Source: an uncultured Clostridia bacterium (GTDB lineage: Bacteria > Bacillota > Clostridia > Peptostreptococcales > Anaerovoracaceae). From it: DNA of 5,058 nucleotides. Below are positions 1 to 5,058 of this stretch, piece after piece (position 1 is the stretch's first letter; each line of letters opens with the position of its first letter). The position numbers and the translations under genes were made by a program. The stretch is taken from positions 1 through 5,058 of the forward strand of contig CALBZG010000198.1 of NCBI GenBank assembly GCA_937889655.1, read 5' to 3'. Below the pieces are notes generated by a model that was not told the DNA's origin, made no database searches, and was given only the letters and a program-made list of their open reading frames with translations.

Positions 1-912
1 ACATGCTTTTTTCTCAATGAAATATGTGAAGAAAGCCTTGCTCAGCATGATAAGCCCGGCGCCATGGGGCAAATGATGATGGTAAGCTGACATAGCATGT
101 TCCAGGGAATGCTGGCTGGTTACTGAACCTGCCACCATCACCATTCCAGACAAGGTGCTGCCGAAAGCAATTTTTTCTCGAGCCTCGACATCCGTTCCGT
201 CTTTCACCGCTCTCGCCAGATTCGCTGCAATATTCTCGATGGCTGTGATGGCATACATATCGCTCATTAGATTGGCGTATTTTGAAATATATCCTTCGAC
301 ACTATGGAATAAAGCGTCAAAGCCTTGGTAGGCTGTTTGTTCAGGCGGTACTGAAATCATCAATTCCGGATCAACGATGGCCAGTTTCGGGAACAATTCG
401 TCCATGCCCCCAACTCCTATTTTTTCGTTGTTTTCATCATGGGTGATAACGCCATACTGGTCTACTTCGGATCCCGTGCCGGCTGTCGTTGTTATGGCAA
501 TCAAGGGTGCCGGGGTGTTTTGCAAAGGTTTGCCTTCACCGCTGCCGCCATATACATAATCCCATAAGTCTCCTTCATTTTCGGCCATCATGGCTATGGC
601 TTTCGATGCATCCATCACGCTGCCACCGCCCAGCGCTACTATAAAATCGCATCCATGAGATCTAAAAAAAGAAACGCCTTCCATAACAGTGGATTTCAGC
701 GGGTTGGCCTGTATTTTATCGAATAATGCAAATTCTACATCTGCAGCTTCCAGTTCTTTTTCCAGCCGTCCCAAATACCCATTGTCTCTTGTTGACTTGC
801 CTTTGGAAATAACGATCATCGCCTTTTTACCGGGCATTTTCTGTGTATGCAGTTTATTTAGCGACCCCGCGCCCAAGAGCACCCTGGTGGGCAAATACAA
901 ATTAAACCCCAT
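1..912 (-). CDS. Iron-containing (family III) alcohol dehydrogenase, C-terminus cut by window edge
   Basis: Metal-dependent NAD(P)H alcohol dehydrogenase, expected to interconvert an aldehyde and an alcohol in the cytoplasm. Translating 912 down to 1 gives 304 uninterrupted residues starting MGFNLYLPTRVLLGAGSL; family members are about 385 residues, so roughly 80 C-terminal residues lie off the window. Visible motifs: GGGSVMDASK at 95-104 (nucleotide-binding loop), TTTAGTGSE at 141-149, and FDALFHSVEGY at 198-208 supplying the Asp199 and His203 metal ligands. The His-rich stretch from H268 to H283-G284 supplies the other two ligands, probably His268 and His283. The ATG at 912 is preceded by AGGAGG (925-920) at 7 nt spacing, which fixes the start. 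The region after the second beta strand reads SKGKS, without the Asp seen in NAD-specific FucO, so NADP use is possible but unproven. It lies 263 nt downstream of hydG, past a hairpin, and is probably a separate transcription unit. The family is secure; the substrate is unknown. Confidence 0.94.
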   Translation of the reverse strand, partial: MGFNLYLPTRVLLGAGSLNKLHTQKMPGKKAMIVISKGKSTRDNGYLGRLEKELEAADVEFALFDKIQANPLKSTVMEGVSFFRSHGCDFIVALGGGSVMDASKAIAMMAENEGDLWDYVYGGSGEGKPLQNTPAPLIAITTTAGTGSEVDQYGVITHDENNEKIGVGGMDELFPKLAIVDPELMISVPPEQTAYQGFDALFHSVEGYISKYANLMSDMYAITAIENIAANLARAVKDGTDVEAREKIAFGSTLSGMVMVAGSVTSQHSLEHAMSAYHHHLPHGAGLIMLSKAFFTYFIEKKAC

Positions 913-934
913 TCATAATCCTCCTTTATTTCCC

Positions 935-964
935 CTTATATATCAGTACAGTTCAGATTGTCGA
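935..964 (-). promoter_or_regulatory. Alternative proximal promoter-like pair for the alcohol dehydrogenase
   Basis: On the minus strand TCGACA (964-959, five of six bases matching the -35 consensus) is followed after 16 nt by TATATA (942-937), or after 18 nt by TATAAG (940-935). Transcription from here would begin only a few bases before the SD at 925-920, giving a very short leader, so it is less convincing than the upstream candidate. Confidence 0.25.
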
Positions 965-996
965 AAAATACAAACTGTTTAAACATCTGATAACAA

Positions 997-1025
997 ATTA
1001 TATAATAAAATCATTAGCAACACAA
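997..1025 (-). promoter_or_regulatory. Candidate sigma-70-type promoter for the alcohol dehydrogenase
   Basis: The minus strand reads TTGTGT (1025-1020), a 17-nt spacer, then a perfect TATAAT (1002-997). The expected start is near 990, leaving a leader of about 78 nt before the ATG at 912. The -10 is ideal and the spacing optimal, but the -35 matches the consensus at only three positions and the region is very AT-rich, so a chance match is possible. Its place between the hydG hairpin and the dehydrogenase supports independent expression of that gene. Confidence 0.45.
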
Positions 1026-1040
1026 TTTACAATACAATAT

Positions 1041-1088
1041 TTATCAATTTTAGCAACATCGCATTGTAAATATGCTATAAATTGATAA
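1041..1088. repeat. AT-rich imperfect inverted repeat upstream of the dehydrogenase promoter
   Basis: The left arm ttatcaattttagca (1041-1055) pairs with the right arm tgctataaattgataa (1073-1088). The outer 10 bp are perfect, then one bulged base, then 5 more bp, around a 17-nt loop. It lies just upstream of the candidate -35 hexamer (1025-1020) and abuts the hydG-distal hairpin. It could be a regulator-binding site or a second fold in read-through RNA. No known operator family was recognised. Confidence 0.5.
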
Positions 1089-1123
1089 CCGCCTCAAACA
1101 AAGGGTATCCTGTTTTGAGGCGG
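1089..1123 (-). terminator. Stem-loop downstream of hydG, probable operon terminator
   Basis: Arms 1089-1100 (ccgcctcaaaca) and 1111-1123 (tgttttgaggcgg) pair as a 12-bp stem with one bulged base and a 10-nt loop, about 52 nt after the hydG stop. In the minus-strand RNA the stem is followed by UUAUCAAUUU, an interrupted and weak U-run. In the plus direction no U-run follows. It fits the end of the hydEFG transcript, either by termination, perhaps incomplete, or by 3'-end protection. Confidence 0.6.
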
Positions 1124-1152
1124 CATGCATATTCCCTATAAAATAGAGATGA

Positions 1153-1170
1153 TGCGGATCTGCGGATCTG
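1153..1170. repeat. Short tandem repeat after the hydG stop
   Basis: The 8-bp unit tgcggatc occurs twice head to tail (1153-1160, 1161-1168) followed by tg. It is non-coding, just past the hydG stop at 1176. It probably reflects replication slippage; no function is inferred. Confidence 0.6.
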
Positions 1171-1175
1171 AATTT

Positions 1176-2594
1176 TTAAAATCTGAAATATCTTTTTCCG
1201 TTTTCTATGGCTGCAAGATTTTCTTCCACGATCGCCCGGACTTTCAAACTAGGTATCGTTGGAACCTGCTCTGATATGAGCTTCACTCCTATCGCTTTCG
1301 TTTCAGGAGATGCATAGTCTTCGGTGTATTCCTTCAATGTCATCAGCGCGTTGGAGTGACAACAGTTCTGGATTTGCCCGTTTTTCAGCAGAGTCATAAA
1401 ACGGTCCCCCGTCCGGCCCTCCTTGTAGCATGATGTGCAAAAGCTTGGTATGTAGCCAAGCCCCATCAGCCAGTTCACGACTTCGTCCAAGGTTCTTGTA
1501 TCACTGACATCAAACTGTTCGGATTTCTGGTCTTCCGGTTCCGGTTCGGCATATCCGCCGACGCTGGTCTTTGAGCCTCCGCTGATCTGTGATACTCCTA
1601 GCTTGAGGAGCCTTTCTCTGACTTTCTGGTTTTCTCTGGTTGAAATGATGATGCCTGTATATGGTACTGCCAGACGTATGCAGGCAGTGATTTTAGCAAA
1701 AATGTCATCGCTGATGCCATCCGAAAATGCGCTTGCATCGATGTCATCTGCATTTTTGATCCTTGGCACGCTGATAGTATGCGGCCCAACGTTATAGACA
1801 GCTTCCAGATGCTCGGCATGCATCAAGAGTCCGGTGAATTCATAGCGGTAGCCTTCAAGACCGAACAGGACGCCCAAGCCCACATCTTCGATCCCGCCCT
1901 GCATTGCTCTGTCATGAGCCTCTGTATGCCACGCATAATTATGCTTCGGGCCTGTTGGATGCAGTTTTTCATAGGTTTCTTTATTATAAGTCTCCTGGAA
2001 CAGAATATATGTACCGATTTCAGCTTCGTGCAGCTTTCTATAATCCTCGACTGTCGTAGCGGCGATATTGACATTGACCCGGCGGATCTCCCCATTCTTA
2101 TGCTTGATGCTGTAAATAGTCTTTATACAATCCAGCATGTATTCCAGCGGATTGTTCACCGGATCTTCACCAAGTTCCAAGGCTAGACGCTTGTGCCCCA
2201 TATCCATCAGAGCGATGGTCTCCTTTTCCACTTCTTCCAGGGTCAGTTTTTTTCTTGTGATGGTTTTGTTCTGGGCGTGATAAGGGCAGTAAGTACAGCC
2301 ATTTATGCAGTAGTTGGAAAGATAAAGCGGAGCAAACATCACGATACGATTCCCGTAAAAATTACGCTTGATCTCTGCTGCTAGTTCAAAAATCTCCTGG
2401 TTCTTTTCTTCGATCTGGCAATCCAGCAGCAAAATAGCCTCTCTATGAGACAAACCCTTGCCAAGCCTTGCTTTAGTCAGAACCTGATCGATCAGTTCTG
2501 CATTATTTTTGTTTTCATTGGCGTAAGCCAGTGTGTCTCTGATTTCCTTATCGCTTATAAATTCTTCCGCCTTCATTGAGTTAACGTCATACAT
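1176..2594 (-). CDS. hydG: [FeFe]-hydrogenase maturase HydG, radical-SAM tyrosine lyase
   Basis: Radical-SAM enzyme that cleaves L-tyrosine to p-cresol and dehydroglycine and converts the latter to CO and cyanide, delivered on iron as a synthon for the hydrogenase 2Fe subcluster; cytoplasmic. The 472-residue length is typical. The SAM-cluster motif CX3CX2C is C96-C100-C103 (CINGCTYC), followed by a TIM-barrel core with LGEDP at 141-145. The second, HydG-specific cluster motif CX2CX22C is intact at C386, C389 and C412, which distinguishes it from ThiH; it should therefore be catalytically complete. Histidines in MHAEHLE (H259, H262) lie near where the ligand of the fifth 'dangler' iron is expected; which one serves was not resolved. 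The ATG at 2594 has GAGGG (2606-2602) at 7 nt; the inner Met7 has no SD. It is the last gene of hydEFG, followed by a hairpin. Its first codons resemble the sequence at the hydF stop (see findings). Confidence 0.98.
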   Translation of the reverse strand: MYDVNSMKAEEFISDKEIRDTLAYANENKNNAELIDQVLTKARLGKGLSHREAILLLDCQIEEKNQEIFELAAEIKRNFYGNRIVMFAPLYLSNYCINGCTYCPYHAQNKTITRKKLTLEEVEKETIALMDMGHKRLALELGEDPVNNPLEYMLDCIKTIYSIKHKNGEIRRVNVNIAATTVEDYRKLHEAEIGTYILFQETYNKETYEKLHPTGPKHNYAWHTEAHDRAMQGGIEDVGLGVLFGLEGYRYEFTGLLMHAEHLEAVYNVGPHTISVPRIKNADDIDASAFSDGISDDIFAKITACIRLAVPYTGIIISTRENQKVRERLLKLGVSQISGGSKTSVGGYAEPEPEDQKSEQFDVSDTRTLDEVVNWLMGLGYIPSFCTSCYKEGRTGDRFMTLLKNGQIQNCCHSNALMTLKEYTEDYASPETKAIGVKLISEQVPTIPSLKVRAIVEENLAAIENGKRYFRF

Positions 2595-2616
2595 TCCTTT
2601 ACCCTCTCTTTTCTGT

Positions 2617-2718
2617 TTAACGATTAATTACGATCGGTTTGTTGCTTTTATAATATTCATAAATTGTTTTTGTATTTAAAGCCTCGTATTTATACTCCGT
2701 TGTCCGGGCTTTGTTCAC
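2617..2718 (-). CDS. Possible small tyrosine-rich ORF between hydF and hydG
   Basis: Unrecognised 33-codon ORF starting at GTG (2718-2716) and ending at TAA (2619-2617). In favour: the GTG overlaps the hydF stop as GTGA, a classic coupling arrangement; it fills nearly all of the 120-nt hydF-hydG gap; and its stop lies 22 nt before the hydG ATG, leaving room for the hydG SD. The peptide starts (M)NKARTTEYKYEALN and ends SNKPIVINR. It has five tyrosines (residues 9, 11, 20, 22, 23), no Cys, no signal peptide and no membrane segment. Against: no good SD precedes it, the start is GTG, and the DNA is AT-rich, which alone favours Lys, Asn, Tyr and Ile codons. It could be a real microprotein, a leader peptide for hydG, a decayed hydG start, or chance. 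Confidence 0.33.
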   Translation of the reverse strand: MNKARTTEYKYEALNTKTIYEYYKSNKPIVINR

Positions 2719-3911
2719 GTCATACTGATTTTATCCAATATGCCTGATAAATGGGCGATCACCACGCCGTAGTTAGACATTGGGATTCCTTGAGAAGCCG
2801 CTTTTTCGATCCTCGAAAGCACCAATTTGCGATTAAACATGCAAGCCCCGCATTGGATGATTAGATCATAGGGCGTCAGATCTCCCGGAAAATCATTGCC
2901 GCTGACCAGATCGATCGTGAGCCCCGGGCCAATTTTTTTTCGAAGCAATGCCGGTATTTTTTCTCTGCCAATGTCCTCTGTAAGAGGCGCATGGGTGCAT
3001 GCTTCTGCAATCAATACCCTGGAGGTTTCCGTCAGCTTATCAATAGCAGCGGCACTGTTGGTGTAGTACTCGAGGTCTCCTTTATATCCTGCGAAAAGCA
3101 CAGAGAACGATGTGAGCTTGCTTGCTTCCGGTTTCTTTTCATAAACTGTCCTGAATACCTGGGAGTCTGTGATTATAAGGGCCGGCGGCTTTGACATAGC
3201 AGCAAGGGCCTCGTCCAGCTTGTCGGTAGTCGTGCTCATGATCAGACAACGCTTATCCAACAGATCTCTAATGGTTTGCACCTGAGGCAGTATCAGCCGT
3301 CCCTTTGGAGCCTGTATGTCCTGAGGCATCACCAGCAGGACCAGATCTCCTTCTTTTACCAGGTCGCCGGTTATGGTTTGATTGTCGTAATCTTCCGGCA
3401 TATTACGCAGGATAGATGTTCTGATCTGTTCGATACCGATCTTCTCTTTGGCGCTGACAAGAATAGGTCTCATTCCCGTCTCAGTTTCAATATTTTCAAT
3501 CACTCTGCTGGATTCGGTCAGAATATCTGCTTTATTCAATATCGGTATCATTGGAATGTTTTTCGTTTTCAGTTGAGCCATCCAGTCTTTTTCCTGTTCA
3601 AGCCGTGGATCTTCGTCAAATACGATCAGGGCAATATCCGTTTTGTCCATTGCTTTTCTGGTCAAGTCCACCCGTAGTGTTCCGATCGCTCCTTCATCGT
3701 CGAATCCTGCCGTGTCTATCAATACACAAGGGCCGAGCCCATGGATCTCCATGGATTTGAACACAGGATCAGTGGTCGTGCCTGCGAACTCGGAAACCAG
3801 CGCCGTCTCATGTCCGGTGATCGCATTGATCAGGGATGATTTCCCACTGTTTCTTTTCCCATATATTCCGATGTGCAGCCGGTTCGCTCGTGGCGTTTCA
3901 TTTAGGCTCAT
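2715..3911 (-). CDS. hydF: [FeFe]-hydrogenase maturase HydF, GTPase and cluster scaffold
   Basis: GTPase scaffold that receives the 2Fe precursor from HydE/HydG and transfers the finished subcluster to apo-HydA. The 398 residues fit the family (about 400). The N-terminal Era/TrmE-like GTPase domain (about 10-175) has the P-loop GKRNSGKS at 18-25, a Thr-rich switch region at 45-47, DTAG at 66-69, NKAD at 126-129 and SAK at 153-155. A dimerisation region (about 180-265) follows, then the cluster domain with C305-x-H307 and C354-GA-C357. The residue before C354 is Gln353 (codon CAA) where the published motif CxHx(44-53)HCxxC has His. Glu312, seven residues after C305, may be an alternative fourth ligand. 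The ATG at 3911 overlaps the hydE stop as ATGA and has AAGGAG (3925-3920) inside hydE at 8 nt spacing, so translation is probably coupled. All nucleotide-binding motifs are intact, so it should be functional. Confidence 0.97.
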   Translation of the reverse strand: MSLNETPRANRLHIGIYGKRNSGKSSLINAITGHETALVSEFAGTTTDPVFKSMEIHGLGPCVLIDTAGFDDEGAIGTLRVDLTRKAMDKTDIALIVFDEDPRLEQEKDWMAQLKTKNIPMIPILNKADILTESSRVIENIETETGMRPILVSAKEKIGIEQIRTSILRNMPEDYDNQTITGDLVKEGDLVLLVMPQDIQAPKGRLILPQVQTIRDLLDKRCLIMSTTTDKLDEALAAMSKPPALIITDSQVFRTVYEKKPEASKLTSFSVLFAGYKGDLEYYTNSAAAIDKLTETSRVLIAEACTHAPLTEDIGREKIPALLRKKIGPGLTIDLVSGNDFPGDLTPYDLIIQCGACMFNRKLVLSRIEKAASQGIPMSNYGVVIAHLSGILDKISMT

Positions 3912-4963
3912 TCTATTTTCTCCTTCCTGCTCAGATGATCTCCCCGTTCTATAAGCAGCTCATAACCGATCCGATTCATTCGTTTCTGAAGCAACTCTCT
4001 GGATTCCGCTGCTTCCTCCCCTGTCGAGATTTTATTGTTGTACAGAAGATATTTGCTTCTTACCTGCTTTGGCGACAGGTTTGGCATAACAACATTTGCT
4101 CCGGCCAGGATCCCATGTTCCCGACCATTCTCATCGATGGTGCCTAACGCAGTCGTAGAAGGCAACAACGAGTTTGGAAGCATCAGTCTCAGAACACCGA
4201 TCAGAAAGGTTGTTAATCTCATGGTACCAGGTTCAAACTCCGCAAAAGGCGTGTCCTTGTGCGGGATGAACGGTCCGATCCCGATCATCTCCGGTTCCAG
4301 CTTCTTGATGAATAGAAGGTCATCCGCCAGATTTTCAAATGTCTGATAAGGTGAACCCACCATGAATCCCGTTCCAACCTGGTAGCCGATTTTCTTTAGA
4401 TCCTTAAGACACCGTTTTCGATTGATCAAGGTCAAATCTTCAGGATGCAGCAGAGAATAATGGTCTGTATCAGCTGTTTCATGACGAAGCAGGTATCGGT
4501 CTGCCCCTGCATCGAAGAATTTCTGGTACTGGCTATAATCTTTTTCTCCAATGGAAAGAGTTATAGCGCAATCAGGATAATTTGTTTTAATAGACGTTAT
4601 GATTTCAACCAGTCTATCGTCAGTGAACCAAGGATCCTCACCCCCCTGCAGGACGAAAGTCCTGAATCCCAATTCATATCCCTGTTCACAGCATGATAGG
4701 ATATCCTCCTTGCTGAGACGGTATCGCTCTGCTTGTAGGTTGCTTTTTCTGATCCCGCAATAGTAGCAATCATTTTTACAGTAATTCGATATTTCAATCA
4801 GACCTCGAGTATAAATACCGTTCCCAAATGCTTTCTTAGTTTCTGACCGAGCTTTTTCAAGCAAATATTCACTGTCTTCATTGCTGAACCCACTCAGCAA
4901 CTTGACCAGTTCCTGCTTGCTCAGGGTTCCTTCCGTCTGTAGTTTATCAATCAAATCCCGCAT
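3908..4963 (-). CDS. hydE: [FeFe]-hydrogenase maturase HydE, radical-SAM enzyme
   Basis: Radical-SAM enzyme of the biotin synthase/HydG-like family that acts on the iron-cysteine-CO-cyanide synthon from HydG during assembly of the hydrogenase 2Fe subcluster; cytoplasmic. From the start chosen here it is 351 residues, close to the roughly 350 of characterised HydE. The CX3CX2C motif is C62-C66-C69 (CKNDCYYC), GGED at 107-110 is the SAM-binding loop, and VGSPYQTFENLADDL (202-216) and GIGPFIPH (228-235) are characteristic. The accessory CX7CX2C site of some HydE proteins reads S313, S321, L324, so only the SAM cluster is expected. The reading frame stays open to 5029, but the last 15 bases are adapter and the rest is leader. 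The ATG at 4963 has an ideal SD (AAGGAG, 4974-4969), so it is taken as the start. First gene of the visible operon, overlapping hydF by 4 nt. Confidence 0.96.
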   Translation of the reverse strand: MRDLIDKLQTEGTLSKQELVKLLSGFSNEDSEYLLEKARSETKKAFGNGIYTRGLIEISNYCKNDCYYCGIRKSNLQAERYRLSKEDILSCCEQGYELGFRTFVLQGGEDPWFTDDRLVEIITSIKTNYPDCAITLSIGEKDYSQYQKFFDAGADRYLLRHETADTDHYSLLHPEDLTLINRKRCLKDLKKIGYQVGTGFMVGSPYQTFENLADDLLFIKKLEPEMIGIGPFIPHKDTPFAEFEPGTMRLTTFLIGVLRLMLPNSLLPSTTALGTIDENGREHGILAGANVVMPNLSPKQVRSKYLLYNNKISTGEEAAESRELLQKRMNRIGYELLIERGDHLSRKEKIE

Positions 4964-4968
4964 TTTTT

Positions 4969-4974
4969 CTCCTT
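4969..4974 (-). promoter_or_regulatory. Shine-Dalgarno site that fixes the hydE start
   Basis: AAGGAG on the minus strand lies 5 nt before the ATG at 4963. A competing in-frame ATG at 4978 would sit just upstream of this site and has only hairpin and U-run before it, so 4963 is the better start. Confidence 0.85.
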
Positions 4975-4980
4975 GCATAT

Positions 4981-5009
4981 AAAAAGCCCTGTACCAAAGG
5001 CACAGAGCT
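4981..5009 (-). terminator. Intrinsic terminator-like hairpin in the hydE leader, possibly an attenuator
   Basis: In minus-strand RNA the arm 5009-4999 (AGCTCTGTGCC) pairs with 4995-4985 (GGTACAGGGCT) over all 11 positions, two of them G-U, around a 3-nt UUU loop, followed at once by a short U-run to 4981. The two G-U pairs become A-C mismatches on the plus strand, so the structure is specific to the hyd direction. The hydE SD begins only 6 nt after the U-run, so no promoter fits between; any hydE transcript must read through. This suggests a partial terminator after an upstream gene or the final stem of an attenuator/riboswitch whose sensing part is missing because the genomic sequence ends at about 5014. 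Confidence 0.65.
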
Positions 5010-5014
5010 ACATA

Positions 5015-5058
5015 AGATCGGAAGAGCACACGTCTGAACTCCAGTCACGAGTGGATAT
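5015..5058. other. Illumina TruSeq adapter and barcode contamination at contig end
   Basis: From 5015 the sequence begins AGATCGGAAGAGCACACG and continues through CTCCAGTCAC, the TruSeq indexed-adapter sequence. It is followed by GAGTGG (5049-5054), which equals TruSeq index 23, and ATAT, which fits the start of the next adapter segment. The first A probably comes from A-tailing. This is not biological sequence and should be trimmed; genomic DNA ends at about 5014. Confidence 0.98.

Noticed and set aside
377..982. Plus-strand open frames across the left part of the window
   Set aside because: They are antisense to the alcohol dehydrogenase, have no recognisable domains, and the minus-strand frame carries all the family motifs.
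1598..2384. Several open frames of 63-135 codons on both strands inside hydG
   Set aside because: They are shadows of hydG, whose full-length frame has both cysteine motifs; none has recognisable domains.
2640..2700. Internal promoter for hydG in the AT-rich gap (TATTAT/TATAAA-like sequences)
   Set aside because: No -35 partner at acceptable spacing stands out, and the composition explains TATA-like matches; hydG is best read as part of the operon.
2991..4147. Plus-strand open frames opposite hydF and the end of hydE
   Set aside because: They are antisense shadows of convincingly coding genes, with no recognised motif.
4597..4797. 66-codon minus-strand frame inside hydE
   Set aside because: Out of frame within hydE, over the radical-SAM cysteine and GGED region; no independent evidence of coding.
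1..5014. CRISPR array, tRNA/rRNA genes, insertion sequence ends, phage genes or toxin-antitoxin pairs
   Set aside because: I saw no regular spaced repeats, RNA gene signatures, transposase motifs or such gene pairs; the genomic part is four metabolic or maturation genes with short gaps.
4964..5029. N-terminal extension of HydE starting at 5029
   Set aside because: Its first codons are adapter and the rest is a hairpin leader; the ATG at 4963 has an ideal SD and gives the usual family length.

Overview
The window is the end of an assembled contig from an anaerobic, hydrogen-metabolising bacterium, most likely a member of the Clostridia/Firmicutes. The reasons are the [FeFe]-hydrogenase maturase set, strong purine-rich Shine-Dalgarno (SD) sequences, AT-rich intergenic DNA, and an iron-dependent alcohol dehydrogenase of a type common in fermenters. 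No marker fixes the genus. All real genes lie on the minus strand, so transcription runs from high to low coordinates.

Layout in transcription order. (1) Positions 5015-5058 are not genomic. They match the Illumina TruSeq adapter plus a barcode, left on the contig end. (2) Positions 4981-5009 hold a minus-strand-specific terminator-like hairpin whose U-run ends a few bases before the hydE SD, which suggests a leaky terminator or an attenuator. (3) hydE (3908-4963), hydF (2715-3911) and hydG (1176-2594) form a compact operon. hydE and hydF overlap by ATGA. The only gap, between hydF and hydG, is almost filled by a possible 33-codon tyrosine-rich ORF (2617-2718) that overlaps the hydF stop by GTGA. 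(4) A long hairpin (1089-1123) follows hydG. Next come an AT-rich inverted repeat and a promoter-like pair. (5) A metal-dependent, family III alcohol dehydrogenase (1-912) runs off the left edge without its C-terminus and probably has its own promoter.

How the genes work together. From established knowledge, HydG is a radical-SAM tyrosine lyase that supplies CO and cyanide as an iron-cysteine-carbonyl-cyanide synthon. HydE is a radical-SAM enzyme that processes this synthon. HydF is the GTPase scaffold on which the 2Fe subcluster is completed and passed to apo-HydA, the hydrogenase. HydA is not in this window. The alcohol dehydrogenase could be another electron sink (aldehyde to alcohol), but a link to the hydrogenase is only an inference from adjacency.

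This is mainly a canonical hydEFG maturation operon. The points worth a second look are the hairpin at the hydE leader, the small tyrosine-rich ORF before hydG, the HydF cluster motif with Gln in place of His, the HydE that lacks the accessory-cluster cysteines, and the adapter contamination that would create a false HydE N-terminus.
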